Origin: Malaya genurostris
Lineage: Eukaryota; Arthropoda; Insecta; Diptera; Culicidae
NCBI RefSeq assembly: GCF_030247185.1
Contig: NC_080571.1
Location: 43,399,502 to 43,463,501 of the forward strand
Length of the DNA: 64,000 bases
Direction of reading: 5' to 3'
Position 1 is the stretch's first letter. Every line of letters begins with the position of its first letter. Made by a program: the position numbers and the translations under genes. Positions 36,935 to 49,155 of this stretch are shown here, in pieces. The notes beneath the pieces were generated by a model that had not been told where the DNA came from, did not search any database, and was given only the letters and a program-made list of their open reading frames with translations.

Positions 36935-36949
36935 ACATGATGACCTCAG

Positions 36950-38080
36950 CTATTCGTCGGTCGACTCGTTGTCTGTAAGCATGATCGCAGTCCACTGCTC
37001 TTCTGGTAGATAAAGATCATCTTCCCCACGAAACCAGCGACTATTTGAAGAAAGATTGGGACCTTTTCCCCACTTAGTGGCTTCGTCGGCAACATTTTTC
37101 CTCGTCGATATCCAACGCCATTGCTCTACTTTCGATTTAGACAAGATTTCTCCCACTCTACATGCGACGAACTGTCGATAGTTGCGATGATCGGAGTTAA
37201 TCCAGGCGAGTACTACCTTTGAATCGGTCCGAAAAACTACTTTCCCAATGTCCAGCGAGTGTCCACTAAGTACGGTCTTGGCGAAGCGCACACCGATTAC
37301 TGCTGCCATCAGCTCTAGCCGCGGAATAGAGTGTGCTTTGAGCGGAGCCACCTTCGACTTTCCTCCCACCTGCGCTACACGGATTTCATTCGGAAAAACA
37401 GCCCGCAGATATCCAACACAGGCGTATGCGTCTTCACTTGCGTCCACGTAGATGTGCAGCTGAAGAGAAATTATATCATTGATCGACGCCTTTGGGAAAT
37501 AACAGCGCGGAATACTAATCTGGTCCAACGAGCGAAACAACTCCGTCCACCGTCTCCATTTATCTCGAAGATTAACCGGAATCGACTCGTCCCATCCTGT
37601 TTTAGCCCTCCATAGATCTTGTATTAGTATCTTACCATGGATGAGGAAAAAACAGAGAAATCCAGCGGGGTCGAAAGTACTCATTACAACTCGTAGCGCA
37701 TGACGTTTGGTTGGGTAGTCCTCCTGCTTAGCTAGACACGTGGAGAACGTGAAGACATCATTATTAGGATTCCAATACAGACCCAGTACGCGTTCAGTAG
37801 AGCTGGTCTTGTCCAGCTGGAGACACTTCTTCAAGGCTGACTCGCTCTCACCGACCCGTGAGAGAACCTCTGATGAGTTTGAAAGCCAATTCCGAAGATA
37901 GAATCCTCCGAAAGAGTGAACCAATTTAACCTCGTTCGCCAGTTTAACCGCCTCTTCAACATCGTCAGCGCTGTCCAGTAGTCGTCCACATAATGCTTTC
38001 GAATAATGGCGTCGGCTGCTTCCGGGTGCACTTTCGAATGCTCTTGCGCATTTAAATTTTTCACGAACTGCGCCGAACAA
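36950..38080 (-). pseudogene. BEL/Pao RT C-terminus and RNase H
   Basis: This frame continues Pol from the frameshift near 37980: LDSADDVEEAVKLANEVK, FGGFYLRNWLSNS and VLGLYWNP are classic BEL/Pao RT text (Pao peptidase/A17-type annotation in databases). The RNase H-like domain has HIYVDASEDAYACVGY, then ELMAAVIGVRFAK, FRTDSKVVLAWI and NVADEATKWG. Residues upstream of about 38000 in this frame are shadow. It ends in a TAG at 36950-36952, and the same frame reopens immediately. Confidence 0.88.
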
Positions 38081-41000
38081 GGGGAGCAGGTAGCTCCAAA
38101 CGTAGCAACGTCCATCAAATAAACGTCAGGTGGTGATGACGAGTTTTTCCGCCAGAGCAGTCGTTGAGCGTGCCGATCTTCCTTCCGAATTTGAATCTGG
38201 TGAAACATTTCCATCAGGTCAGCGCATAAAGCAACTCGCTTCTCACGAAATCCGAAAAGAACATTCAGCAACGTACTCAACAGGTCTGGTCCTTTGAGCA
38301 GCATCGTGTTGAGCGAAATACCTTCGACCGTTGCTGCAGCATCGCAGAATATACGAATTTTTGATGGTTTTTTAGGATTAATAACTACACCCAATGGTAA
38401 GTACCAGGTCCGTCGTGGATCAGCCTCGTCCAATTCCGCCTGGGTCGCTTTGTGTATATACCCTTTCTCCTGGTACTCCAACAACTGCCTCCTCACACTT
38501 TCACCGATGAGCAAGTCTTTCTGCATACGCCTTTCCAAACACTGCAATCGCTTGACCGCCATTGAGTAGCTGTCAGGGAACTCGAAACAATCGTACTTCC
38601 AAATAAGTCCAGTCTCGAATCGCTGACCCACTCGCTTGGTTGTTTCCCTCAGGATGCGGTAAGACCGTTCAACTTCTGAAGACATAGGAGGTTCCGTTTC
38701 CATCACTCCCAGGTTCTCGATTGAAAAAAACTGCTCAACACGTTCTTGTAGCATTTGGTCCTTTTCCTGACACTCACAGATGTGAAAACTGCGGGCTCTG
38801 AGAGCAGACTTATCAAGATTAGATCCGTAAACAGTCCATCCCAATCGCGATTTAGCGGCAATCGGCTCTCCTGGTTGACCATCTCGTAGCTTCAATGTGG
38901 ACGTAACGTGTGCATTATCATTTCCAATCAGTATACGTGGTTCTGCTTCATCATAGTCGTTAACCGGGAGACCTCTGAGATACGGAAACGTCTTGGCCAA
39001 GTCTTTATACCGCAGAGATTGTCGGGGTAAATCCAGCTTGCTCACCGTGCGTACGTCCAACAGTGAATGCCGGGCTCCTCCCACGCGTCCTGCTATTTCT
39101 AAAGCGACTCGCTGGGAGTTGGCCTCCGTTCTTTTAACATTTGCTGTCCATTGCAGACACAGCGGTAGCGTTTCCCCAACAACTCCTAACTGTTTTACAA
39201 CATCCTCGTCAACCAAAGTCTTCTCTGAACCCTCATCCAAGAAAGCGTACACAGATACCGAACAGTTGTTTCCGTACAGTGTCACCGGAATAATGCGGAA
39301 CAACGTTGTCTTCTCAATCGAATGATGATTTGTGACCGCCCTTGAACAACTCGGCTTCGAATCAATCGACATTTTCTTGGGTTCACTTTTTTGCGACTGG
39401 AAGTTATTCATCTTTTGCCTATTATCCTCTATCCCCTGCTTGGAGTGTAAAAGTGGATGATGACGTCGTTGACAACCATCAACGTCGCACTGTTTACGAA
39501 TTTTGCAAGATCTCCTACCATGCGCTCCGAGACAAAGCCGACATAAATTGAATCGTTGAATCATCTTCCAACGCTCGTCGATAGTTAATGTATGGAATTC
39601 CGGACAATCCTTAACACGGTGTTCTGGGTTCTTGCAGACAAGACATGTTCGACTTGGTGGCTGAATCCTTTTCTCGACAGTCTCTTCTTGCATTACAGAC
39701 GACGTACCTTCTGTCGAGTGAGCCCCACAAAAGTTCTTGTCTTTGAAATTCTTCTCCTTAGCTGGTTGATGTTTCTGCTTCGGGTCGTACTGCAACGTAA
39801 CGTCAGTTGCAGCGCGCACCAGTGTCTGCATGTACTGAGCAAATGAACGCATGTTAACTTCTCCACAGCGATGTTTATAAATCGACCAATCCAACTTCAT
39901 ATGCGCCGGTAGTTTTTCAACTAATTCGAACAAGAGCATTGGGTTGTTCAGGTGCGCCTGATGTCGTCCGACTTCCAAATGATCGCTGAGATTTTGCACC
40001 GCCATAGCAAATTCAATCAGTGTGCCGAGTCGGTCCGACTTCGGGGCTGGGACCACGCGGATCTTTTGCAGTAAAGTGTGGATTAAGAGCTCTGGTCGTC
40101 CATACAGCGTCTCAAGTGTATCGATAACATGCGAGACACCCGCTGGCAAAAGCAGCCGACTACGCACCGATTCAAGTGCGTGCCCTCTAAGGCACCGCTG
40201 TAACCTTGCTAAATTTTCCGCATCCGAAAAGCCGCATGCCAACGTAGAATTTGTATACGCACTGATGAACAGCGGCCAGTCTTCCGGGTTCCCAGAAAAA
40301 ACTGGTAGTTCTTTAGCCATTACATGTCTAGCAGCTAATTGTCGAGGTGTCGGGCCCCAAGACGTGGTTCTATCAATCTGTCGCTGAGGTTCCGTTCGTG
40401 AACGATATACATTATCTCGACGAACATTCGACGGATCGATTGTCCTAGGTGATTCTTCTAACTGTTCCAGTTCTGATTTGGAGTGTGTAGACGGCCTCGG
40501 AAATATTTCATCCAATGGGTCCGCTGTCAGCGAACCACTCTGTTCAGCACTATTTTGATTAAATTGACTAACCTCCCGCGATTGATAATCATCGATTTCG
40601 GGTTGTGAAACGTGCGAGGTATTGATTATTTGAGACTGAGAAATAGGTGGGTTGACATAAGGGTACGCGGAAGTTTGATTGCCACTAACAGACGGATGCG
40701 TTATTCTATTCTGACCAAAGATACATTGAGTTCCCATAAACGAAGTGAATCTAGGAGGAGTTCTGTCAGCTATCGGCTTAATTGTGCTTTCTGACCGACC
40801 AATGATACCTCCTAACGTTGGCTCTAAACTAGATTGCCCTAATGTGTTACCTGTCAACTCCCTTCTATGAACACCCTGATACCTATTTGGCTGCTTCACA
40901 CCAAAATACACAGCTGGTGTTTTTCTGGTTGTTGTCGTTACTCCATTGTCTCTTGGGTCAATCAACGGTGCCTGCTTCGTCGAGGTCGCCATTGTCGAGT

Positions 41001-41565
41001 TTGACGGTCCCCACTGCCGTACTTTGCTGAATGCACTCTGCGTGGACACAACGCTTTCGTTGGCGTCGTCGTCATCTTCTTCTAGTTCGATTAAACTTCG
41101 TAGTCGAAATGTTTCGGTAGTCATTTCCTCTTCCAACTGCAGCTCCTTAAGCTCAAGTGCTGCTTCTTCCTGTGCCCTAATCTGCTGGGCCATCAACTCT
41201 TCCTCTTTGTGTCTACGTTGTTGATCCCGCCGCTGAAGTTCCAAACGCTTCGCAGCAAGCGCTTTCTGTGCTTCAAGCTTCTCGAGCTCTAACCGCGCTT
41301 TCCTGGCCCGTGCATTACTTATTCCTGATAACGGTTTGCTTCCAGCTTTGCTACCGGATTTGCTTGCCATCGGCACTTCGATAGTTGGTCTCTGACATTT
41401 AGGGCAGTTAAAAACACGATCCGGTTCGGCAATACTGTCATTTACTCCCACGCATTCGTAATGCCACCAGGATTGAAATTGGCAACAACTCACCATCCGT
41501 TCATCGTCCGCCTCTGCGCAGGCTTGGCAATTATTATTTTCATTTAGTGCGTTCTCGGACATCAT
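37831..41565 (-). pseudogene. BEL/Pao Gag-protease-RT (1244-residue frame)
   Basis: At residues 13-59 there is a PHD-like C4HC3 pattern (CQACAEADDERMVSCC, then HYECVGV and CPKC). Residues about 85-170 form a charged coiled coil. A DUF1759-type Gag core follows (LPVFSGNPEDWPLF, then LARLQRCLRGHA), then two zinc knuckles (CLVCKNPEHRVKDC and a Cys/His-rich segment). The retropepsin motif is in AFLDEGSEKTLV. RT begins around TWYLPLGVVINPKKPSKIRI, includes the first Asp in ALCADLMEMFHQI, and reaches the YVDD box. The frame is lost just after YVDDYW, and the rest of RT is in the next frame. An ATG at 41565 is the natural start. The missing frame means no full polyprotein is made. Confidence 0.9.
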
Positions 41566-41599
41566 ACGTGTTTGCGATCCTGAACAATCTTTTAGATTT

Positions 41600-41894
41600 T
41601 GTTACAGACAAATCGGAGAAAAACGAATCCTTTGAGCGTGATGACAATCAGCAGCTAAAAGCTGTTAAATTTATTAATCAATGAATTCATCTGTGTTACA
41701 ATTTTACTTACATTGGTCGCTAACTCTAATATTTGCGAACACGATGATTTTTGCCTTTACAGTGGCCTAACCTTTAAACCTGCACTAAATGCGACGATTC
41801 CAGTAATACCTAAAGATTAACTTAAGTTATCGTTTGACACTTCTTCCCAGGGGTGTTTCATGGAGGAATATTTCGAGAGGTGCTAACCGTAACA
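41600..41894 (-). repeat. BEL/Pao 5' LTR with internal deletion (295 bp)
   Basis: Nearly identical to the other LTR at both ends, but lacking about 192 bp after CCTAAAGATT; outside the gap I see only a few substitutions. Since the 5' LTR carries the promoter, the deletion may have removed control sequence. Confidence 0.92.
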
Positions 41895-41899
41895 CATAC

Positions 41900-43300
41900 C
41901 TTAGATATGACCAGGGGGGGGAGGTGGCGGTGTGGATGTAGCAAGTGCCTTTAAAATGGGCGGTGTAATGTTTTAAACGGCATAACTCCGAAACTACGGA
42001 ATGGATTGCCACAAAACTTGGCACAGATACTTCTTGTACTTCTGAGATGGTCATAAGGGTATTTAAATGGGAGAGGGAGCGTAGTAGGTGTCCTTAGCAG
42101 TGGGGGGCGGGGGGGGGGGGTTTCATGAACCAATTTGTCTAATTTGACGAGAATCGATACTTTTTTAAGACCATAGAAACATTTTGCATACCTTAGATAT
42201 GACTATACGGGGGTGGATGTAGCAAGTGCCTTTAAAAAGGGGAATGTACTTCTTACTCTTCAGGGATGGTCATAAGCGTATTTTTAAGGGAAGGGAGCGT
42301 AGCAAGTGTCATTGACATTGGGGGGTCATGAAAAAATTCATTGAATTTGACGAGAATCGATACTTTTTTAGACCATAGAGACATTTTGCATACCTTAGAT
42401 ATGACTATATGGAGGGTGAATGTAGCAAGTGCCTTTATAAAGGGGGGGGAGGGAGTTAATATTTGTAACGGCATAACTCTAAAACTACTGAACGGATTGC
42501 TATCAAGAGTGTGTAGCAAGTGTCCTTAACATAGAAAGGGGGGGGGGGGGGGTGGTAATGACGATATTTATCTAATTCGAAGAGAATCGATAGTTTTTAA
42601 AGAACATACATACTTTTAGAAAAATTCAAATATGATTATATGGGTCTTTGTGGAGGGTGTAATGTTTGTAACTGCATAACTTCGGTAATACTGTACGGAT
42701 TGCTATCAAACTTGGCACTAATACTTCTTGGTCAGAGATGATCATTGGGACATTTTCCGGAGGGAGAGTGTGTCGTAAATGTCTTTAACATGGAAGGGGG
42801 CAATGATCATTTTTTTATAATATAAAGAGAATCGATAATTTTTGATGAACCGTCCATACTTTTTGAAAAACTCAAGTATGGTCTTAAGGGTATTTGTGGG
42901 GGGCATTTTTAAGGAGGGTGGTTGTTTTTTATGATCGACCATAACTCCGAAACAACTCAACAGATTACCACATCTAACTTGGCTTAAGCTATTATTGCTG
43001 CTGATGTGTTGCTATAAGAATATTTAAGGAGTGGGAAGGGGGGTCGTTGTAAGCGTTTGCTATCAGGGGAAATTTGAGGCAAAATGTTTCGAATTTTTCA
43101 AAAATAGACATTTTTCAACGGGTACAGATGTTTTTAGTAACTTAAAGATGATCGATATAACAACTCAGTTAATTATTCCCAAACTTGGCACAGGTACTTT
43201 TGGCAATTCAGAGGTTATAAGGGTATTTTTGTCTCGGCGAGCTTAGATATTCATTTCAAAGGTGACCAAAAGAAGGGAGTTTTTAGAAAGTGCCTCTAAA
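41900..43300 (+). repeat. Satellite-like repeat, right arm
   Basis: Units of roughly 200-300 bp recur with heavy divergence: ACGGCATAACTCCGAAACTA near 41975, 42467, 42671 and 42936; GAGAATCGATA near 42153, 42353, 42585 and 42827; GGATGTAGCAAGTGCCTTTA near 41933, 42213 and 42418. Several units carry G-runs (for example 42105-42120 and 42537-42552). There is no coding content. The next 500 bp retain faint similarity. Confidence 0.8.
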
Positions 43301-45237
43301 GAGGAGTTTTATTGTATTTTTTTCTCTTATTTGTCGACAAACAAGAGTTGGCAGATCTAGACGGCAAGGAGGGGGTTTTGAAAAACAATTTTCATCTGCC
43401 ATTTTTTTGTAAAACAAGAGAGGGACAAAAATTTCAAGGTCGTGCTAGATAGTATTGCTATTGTTAATTTGAATGCAACGCAAAATTTTGGCACATGTAT
43501 GAAGGGTGGGAATCGATACTTTATGACGAACTCAAATTCTTTTTTCACTACTCAGAGGTGATTATAAGAATACTCATGGAGGAGAGCTGTAGTAAGTTCA
43601 CTAAAAAAGAGGAACTCAGTAGAACATTCATTAGACGAGAAACGATGCTTCTTGACGAATACATAGATACTATTCTATATCAAAGGAGATTATTATGTTA
43701 TTTCAGGAGAGAAGGAGTGTAACAAGTGATCCAAACATGCGGTAAAATTGATCGTATTTCACGAAAAACATAAAACTGCCCCGATTTGACAAAGATGCTG
43801 TGAAAATTTCTGTAATCTGACTGCCCGTGCGCAATCTGAACATGTACGGAGTATTGTTCAATCGGGTTGCCAGATTAAACTACATTCAGAGTATTTCAAT
43901 AGGCAGGACAATTTTAATGTGGAACACATTTTTGTTTTCGATATAGCGGTGCAAACTAGAAACTCATGAAAAATACATGTAGAAATGTGGTCAGGTTTTG
44001 AACAATTACAGCTCTGTCAATTTTGTATCAATGATTAATATTATGTCTCCATTTGATTGGAAATATTTCTACGTATTGATTTGAATGTTCATAGCCATGT
44101 ATTTTTAATTTTATATCATTGAAATGTTGATTAATAGCTAGCAGTGTCCTATTTTGGCTGCAAAAAATCTCCGGCATACCGGATTTCCCTGCCATAGTCG
44201 ACGGTTTTGAATGAGTAAGCGATATATCAAAGGGAAAGCAGCGCTCTGATTGGTCAAAAGCAAAGCTGTTGGAAGCAAGCGAATCTACAAATAGAAGCAA
44301 AATTATAGCTAACGTTTCAGTCTTATGCGTAGCTTGCTAGAGGTAGGTTGTTGCTACACAGCAAGATAAAAAGTGCCATAAACGATTTGAAGCTTTTATT
44401 TTCATGCTCTGATCTTGTGTCATGCAAGATTGGATGAAATCCCATGTTAAATTTTGGGTAAATTTTGAGTGCATAAGACTAATTCCTAATTTATATAAGA
44501 TGAACTCGATTGATAATGAGAAATATTCTATCGCTTCAACCGAAATCGCAAAATGGTAGTAATTGTAGAGAAACGCTATAAAAATAACTTCTTGCATACA
44601 AAACTTGAACACAAGCTTGGTGAAGAGAAGCTTAAATATCGATATCCGTATCGCAAGCAAGTACAAACATTTAATTGTATACATTTGGGCTATTGCTGTA
44701 ATTTCGTCGGCTACGAAACAAATACAAATCACGATAAATAGAGTCTATATTCTGGGTTCGCGTGTTCGGTGTTGATTCCTAATAAGGATCAATCTAAGCA
44801 GACTCTTGTGCATTTGCGGATTCAAAAGTGTGACGATTAATTGAAAATGTCAATCATTGGAAATTTTGGTTGCCTTGTTCCACATCAACGGCTCGAACAA
44901 CCCCATGGGGCTGATCCTTGTAGTTTTTAGAATCTTTTTGCGGCCTTGCCTTCACGAAACTTTTCCGAGCAATGCCGGGTAATTCAGCTAGTAATGTTAT
45001 AAATCTTTCATGTACAATTTAAATATTGATAATCTGTTGGTATAAAAGATAAGGAGGTTTTATGCCTGTTGGAGAACAAGATTAGATAATTTAAGCTCCA
45101 ATAGGCTAGGCTCTTCCCGGCACAGAAGAATTTAATAATTAAATAAATTTTTAACATCGATTAAAGGCATAACTTATTCAGATTTTGAATAAGTTGCACA
45201 AGCAAATGCAAATGGCCGTAATATAATTTTACTTTAC
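43301..45237. other. Gene-free DNA
   Basis: To about 43760 it may be decayed satellite. Beyond that, only short ORFs without domains (44028-44300 and 44337-44732 on the minus strand) and AT-rich sequence are present. Confidence 0.35.
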
Positions 45238-45460
45238 AGTTACTCAGATTAGTATGAAGATTGTTCTTAAGTGACAAGTCTATTTTTTTTTATTTGAAGA
45301 AATAGGTTTTTGTCGTCTTGAACAATGTTTTAGATAAACTCAAATCCAATAATTTTGCCAAAGTTATAAATTCCTTATCTCATATTTTTTGTGTCTCAAC
45401 GGTAAGTTTTAGAACATGGTTTGTCACTTAAAAAGAATCTTCATACTAAGCTGAGTAACT
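45238..45460. mobile_element. MITE with AGTTACTCAG ends
   Basis: AGTTACTCAGATTAGTATGA at 45238 is mirrored by TCATACTAAGCTGAGTAACT ending at 45460; the arms match over about 40 bp with a few differences and include AAGTGACAA. No ORF. TA-rich flanks suggest a Tc1/mariner-type MITE, but the duplication is not certain. Confidence 0.7.
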
Positions 45461-45967
45461 ATCGCGAAGGCATCAAATAACTCAGATCAACCGTTATAGC
45501 AAAATAATTATTAGAACCACTAGCAGCAGTGGTGCCAGATATATTAGGGAACTTGTGTTGATTTTCCTTTAAAAACGGGTGCGGAAATATAGTTTTACCG
45601 ATCGAGCTAAAATATTGCATAATTCTTATGCGAACCGAAAGAAAAAACGAAAAGTTTGGTAAAGCGAGTAAACAAACTTTTTCATCTTTTTCCCAAACAA
45701 TCGTGTTTCGCCCCAAATGTTTGTAAACCTTGAGTATTTTAAATTCATTTATTATGAGGAAGACATATTGCTAAATAATTTTGTTATGTTGTATTCTCTT
45801 ATTTCTAAATGAATGACTCATACATTGCTATATGTTTCAGATACAACAATTTAACAAATATGTTGTGAAACTTCCAAAACGGTTTCCCTGGAAATACGAA
45901 ACTACGAATATTTTGCGTTATAAATTGAGAATATTTGGTTTCATTTGATTCTTTAACATGTTATACG

Positions 45968-46531
45968 CAGAGCTGCTAAATGTCACTATCAACGAGCAAC
46001 TTTGCACGACGAAGATTGGAAAGTTTATGTCACTGGACTGCTGCCAACCAGGCTCTACCAATCGTCATATATAGAGTGTCTGAGAGCCGATCTGTCATAA
46101 TTTAAATTCTCTTGATATTACACTCACCAGGACGCTCATTGATTGCCGATGCGATTGATATTATCTTCATTTCTCCTGTCACTGCTTGATTACGATGTGA
46201 CTAAATATTAATCAAGCAGCATAAACATTGAATTAAATTCATGTACACCATTAAACTCCGACATCCAATGACTTTTTACAAAGAACAATGAAATTTATCA
46301 ATTTATGTTTATGTTAGTACTCTCATGGAATTTTTGTGCTTCAACAGGGAATAGGAGAATGAGAGAGAGAACAACATGCGTCACCTGTCTTTGACTGAGT
46401 ATACTTCTACTTGGTCATTGAACTATCTAGTATCTCATTTGACAGAAACTTTGATCGTACCGATTATAGTTGACGATGATTTTAGTCAGTCTGTCAAGGT
46501 CATTTGACATGACTGATAATTTGCAGCTCTG
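45968..46531. mobile_element. hAT-type MITE with 8-bp TSD GTTATACG
   Basis: Ends CAGAGCTGC (45968) and GCAGCTCTG (to 46531) are exact inverted copies, flanked by GTTATACG on both sides (45960-45967 and 46532-46539). The 564-bp body has no transposase. Confidence 0.85.
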
Positions 46532-46539
46532 GTTATACG

Positions 46540-47293
46540 TCGCACAGTGGTTCGAATCAATAACAACGTGGACATAAATCAGTAGCTGCCAAACCGTTCG
46601 TTTAATGCATATAGTTGCTTCTAAGAAATTATTTACAAATATATACCGCGTAATTTGATTCTATCCCTAATTGTTCATGGCCTACTTTGACAAAAAATAT
46701 AACCATAACTTTTTTTCTGAAGAGATAGAAATTTTTTTTCTTCTACAAAATTTTAGAACTATTGAAAATAATTTACTTTGTCAAATATACCAAAAGTCTA
46801 GGTCACATCGTTTCGGATATACAAAGCGTTTTCATGACAACCCCCCTAAAATCAGTTTTTTATTCATAACTTGTTTGGAATAATTGAAGAAAATGAAAAA
46901 TCCCATATTTTTCTTGAAGTTAGTGCATAGTTTTATTCTTTTCTGGAAAATTTACACATCATTTTACCTATCTTTACCTAGGAAACGTTGTACCGAAGCG
47001 AAATATGCAACTTAGTGCAGCAAACTTTTACAATACTTAAAGGAAAATATATTACTCTTCCAATTTATTTTCCAATGAGAATATCCTGAGTACTATTCGT
47101 GTGACTCATTTTCACTATGGCCATGCTGAAACCATGAATGATTAAAAAACGGAGGGCGTCACGCGTCTTGCTTTTGCAGTGAGCGTAGAGATGGGCAATT
47201 CGTTTCTGAGCTATTCCAGTGAATCGAATCTTCAAAGTGAGCTGATAACTCACAGCACTTTTTAAAAGAACCGCAACTCACCAGTTCACCGCA
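46540..47293. other. AT-rich gene-free DNA
   Basis: The ORF at 46671-46883 has low-complexity content and no domain. Confidence 0.35.
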
Positions 47294-47301
47294 CTGATAA
47301 G

Positions 47302-47551
47302 CAAGGATGCCAGGTTAACAGATTTTCAACCTTTTGCACAGATTTAAAATGCCTTTTGGCACAGATTTTCACAGATCTCTGAAATCGATCAAAGATTTTT
47401 TAAATTAATTACAGTTTAGCACCAAAAATTACAGAGCGGTAGGAAATAGTGAGACTTTTTTTTTTTGCTTACCAAAATGATTCCCTTCAGCTTTTATGGA
47501 AACGGTTTTTGGATGGTCACAGATTTTTGAAAAAATGACCTGACACCCCTG
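47302..47551. mobile_element. hAT-type MITE, 250 bp
   Basis: The left end CAAGGATGCCAGGT and the right end, read inward as CAGGGGTGTCAGGT, are imperfect inverted repeats. The flanks CTGATAAG (47294-47301) and CTGGTAAG (47552-47559) are an 8-bp duplication with one change. The interior repeats CACAGATTTT. No ORF. Confidence 0.78.
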
Positions 47552-47559
47552 CTGGTAAG

Positions 47560-49002
47560 GTGAAAACAAGCTACGAGCTGAACGGATCTCCGGCTCTTAA
47601 AGAGCGAGTTATAAATGAGAAGAAATGTGTGCATGAGCTTTTGTTCGTTCTTCTAAATGTGTATCTATCCTTGTTTAACAGATTGAATGACCCTTTGTCA
47701 ATAAGAAATCTTACCTCTCACTTTTGCAGATATTCTCGATTATGACATAATAATTTTTCGCAGACAAGTTAGTTCGCATAGCATTGTTCTTTGTGCATCA
47801 ATGATTTCGATCATGCATGTGAAAAAAAAACGGATTAAAAAAAACGGTGCTCAAAACATACAAAAGCTCATACATTGAATCGATTTTCTTTAGTGAGCTG
47901 ATCGGTTCACCGGTATGAACTGCTTCGCACATCTCTAAGTGAGCGTCGCACGATCAACACGTGTTGCTTCGCGATAACTCAATTTATTTACATGTTTAAA
48001 AATGATATCTCTTCGTGAAGGTTTGTACTTTTGCAATACTTTTTCGTATTTTGTTTGGAAAACATTTTTCAATTTTTTTAAATGTGTTGAACTTTTGATA
48101 ATTTTTCAAATTTTCAATATTTAAAGCTAATTTTGAAAAGGCCTAAAAAATTGCAGTTCCACTTAGATTTTTTCTAATATTGTTATTTGTCAAAAAATAA
48201 ACAAAATAAAAATCACAACAATCTGTGAAGTTGTGCGTACAAGCATGAGCTTGTTTATGCATATTTACGCGCACTTTGTAGTAGATACTTAGGTAATAGA
48301 GGTAGATTCTACGGAGATACATACAAAAAAACTATTTCTAAAATAAAGTGAATATATCTCAACAAAAATACTTCAAATGTTTTTTTCTTCAAAATGAGAC
48401 AGAAAAAATTTTTTTTGTGAAAAAAAAATTTTTATTCGAAATTGGTACTACCTCCTTAACAAAAATTAAGGTGCTACTTTCAAAATAAGCTTAATACTTC
48501 TTCGAAGACACGTTAGCTCGTAAAAATCAGTGAAAGTCAGTACAGACTTTTAACCGTCTTTTTTCAGTTTTCCAGACCACTGTGCGTCGTCGCCATCATT
48601 TCACTTACAGTATCATGAAAAATAAAATTATTCTAAATTTTTGGTGTGATTCAACAATCTTTTATATTTTTATTATGTTTGTTCAGCAGTTTTTATTACG
48701 ATTCGCTAAACTAGAGAAAAATGTTCCAAAGAGTGGAAAAGCATGTCGGTTTTATTCGTATTCACGTCATCCAGTTATGTCTCTGATATTACCCACCCGT
48801 CTTTTTGTACAGATACACAAATTTGTGGAAAGACACAGTATTTGATTTGGTACAAACGAGACCATTTGAATAACTATGCGTCTGCAATAATGTGATATCA
48901 TAAGTAGACACATGGTGTTTATGTTATTCCATAGGCACTCGGTTTATGCGACTTGAGATCATTGCTGGAAAATTGAAGTTAAAAATAATAGAATATTTCG
49001 TC
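47560..49002. other. Gene-free DNA with a dispersed repeat
   Basis: CATCCAGTTATGTCTCTGA followed by ATTACCCACCCG, at about 48768-48800, recurs at 56423-56455. In both places a SINE follows within a few hundred bases. ORF 48582-48845 covers this repeat and is not a gene. Confidence 0.45.
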
Positions 49003-49155
49003 CCTGTTTGGTGGCTCAATGCATGGGACGCTGGTCTTGGAAGCCGTCGTAGTCGTCGGTTCGACCACCGACTTGGAAGGATTCTTAGTGTCAGTAGAAT
49101 CGTCTGTTGAAACAGAAAGACCAAATTCCGCAAAGAGAAGGTAATGCAAAGACAT
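49003..49155 (+). mobile_element. tRNA-derived SINE
   Basis: The A box is in GTGGCTCAATGCATGGGA (49011-49028) and the B box in GGTTCGACCAC (49058-49068), about 46 bp apart. The body continues with GACTTGGAAGGATTCTTAG, GTCAGTAGAATCG and TGTTGAAACAGAAAGACCAA, shared with the copy at 56488. Confidence 0.78.

Larger units (their letters stand above)
34875..41894 (-). mobile_element. BEL/Pao LTR retrotransposon, near full length
   Basis: LTRs beginning TGTTAC and ending GTAACA lie at both ends, with a 5-bp target duplication CATAC (34870-34874 and 41895-41899). Between them the minus strand encodes Gag, aspartic protease, RT, RNase H and integrase in BEL/Pao order, without an envelope. Coding capacity is broken by one frameshift in RT (about 37976-37982), one TAG (36950-36952) and one frameshift in a T6 run (36180-36185). 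With so few lesions it is a fairly young insertion. A primer-binding site was not identified. Confidence 0.93.
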
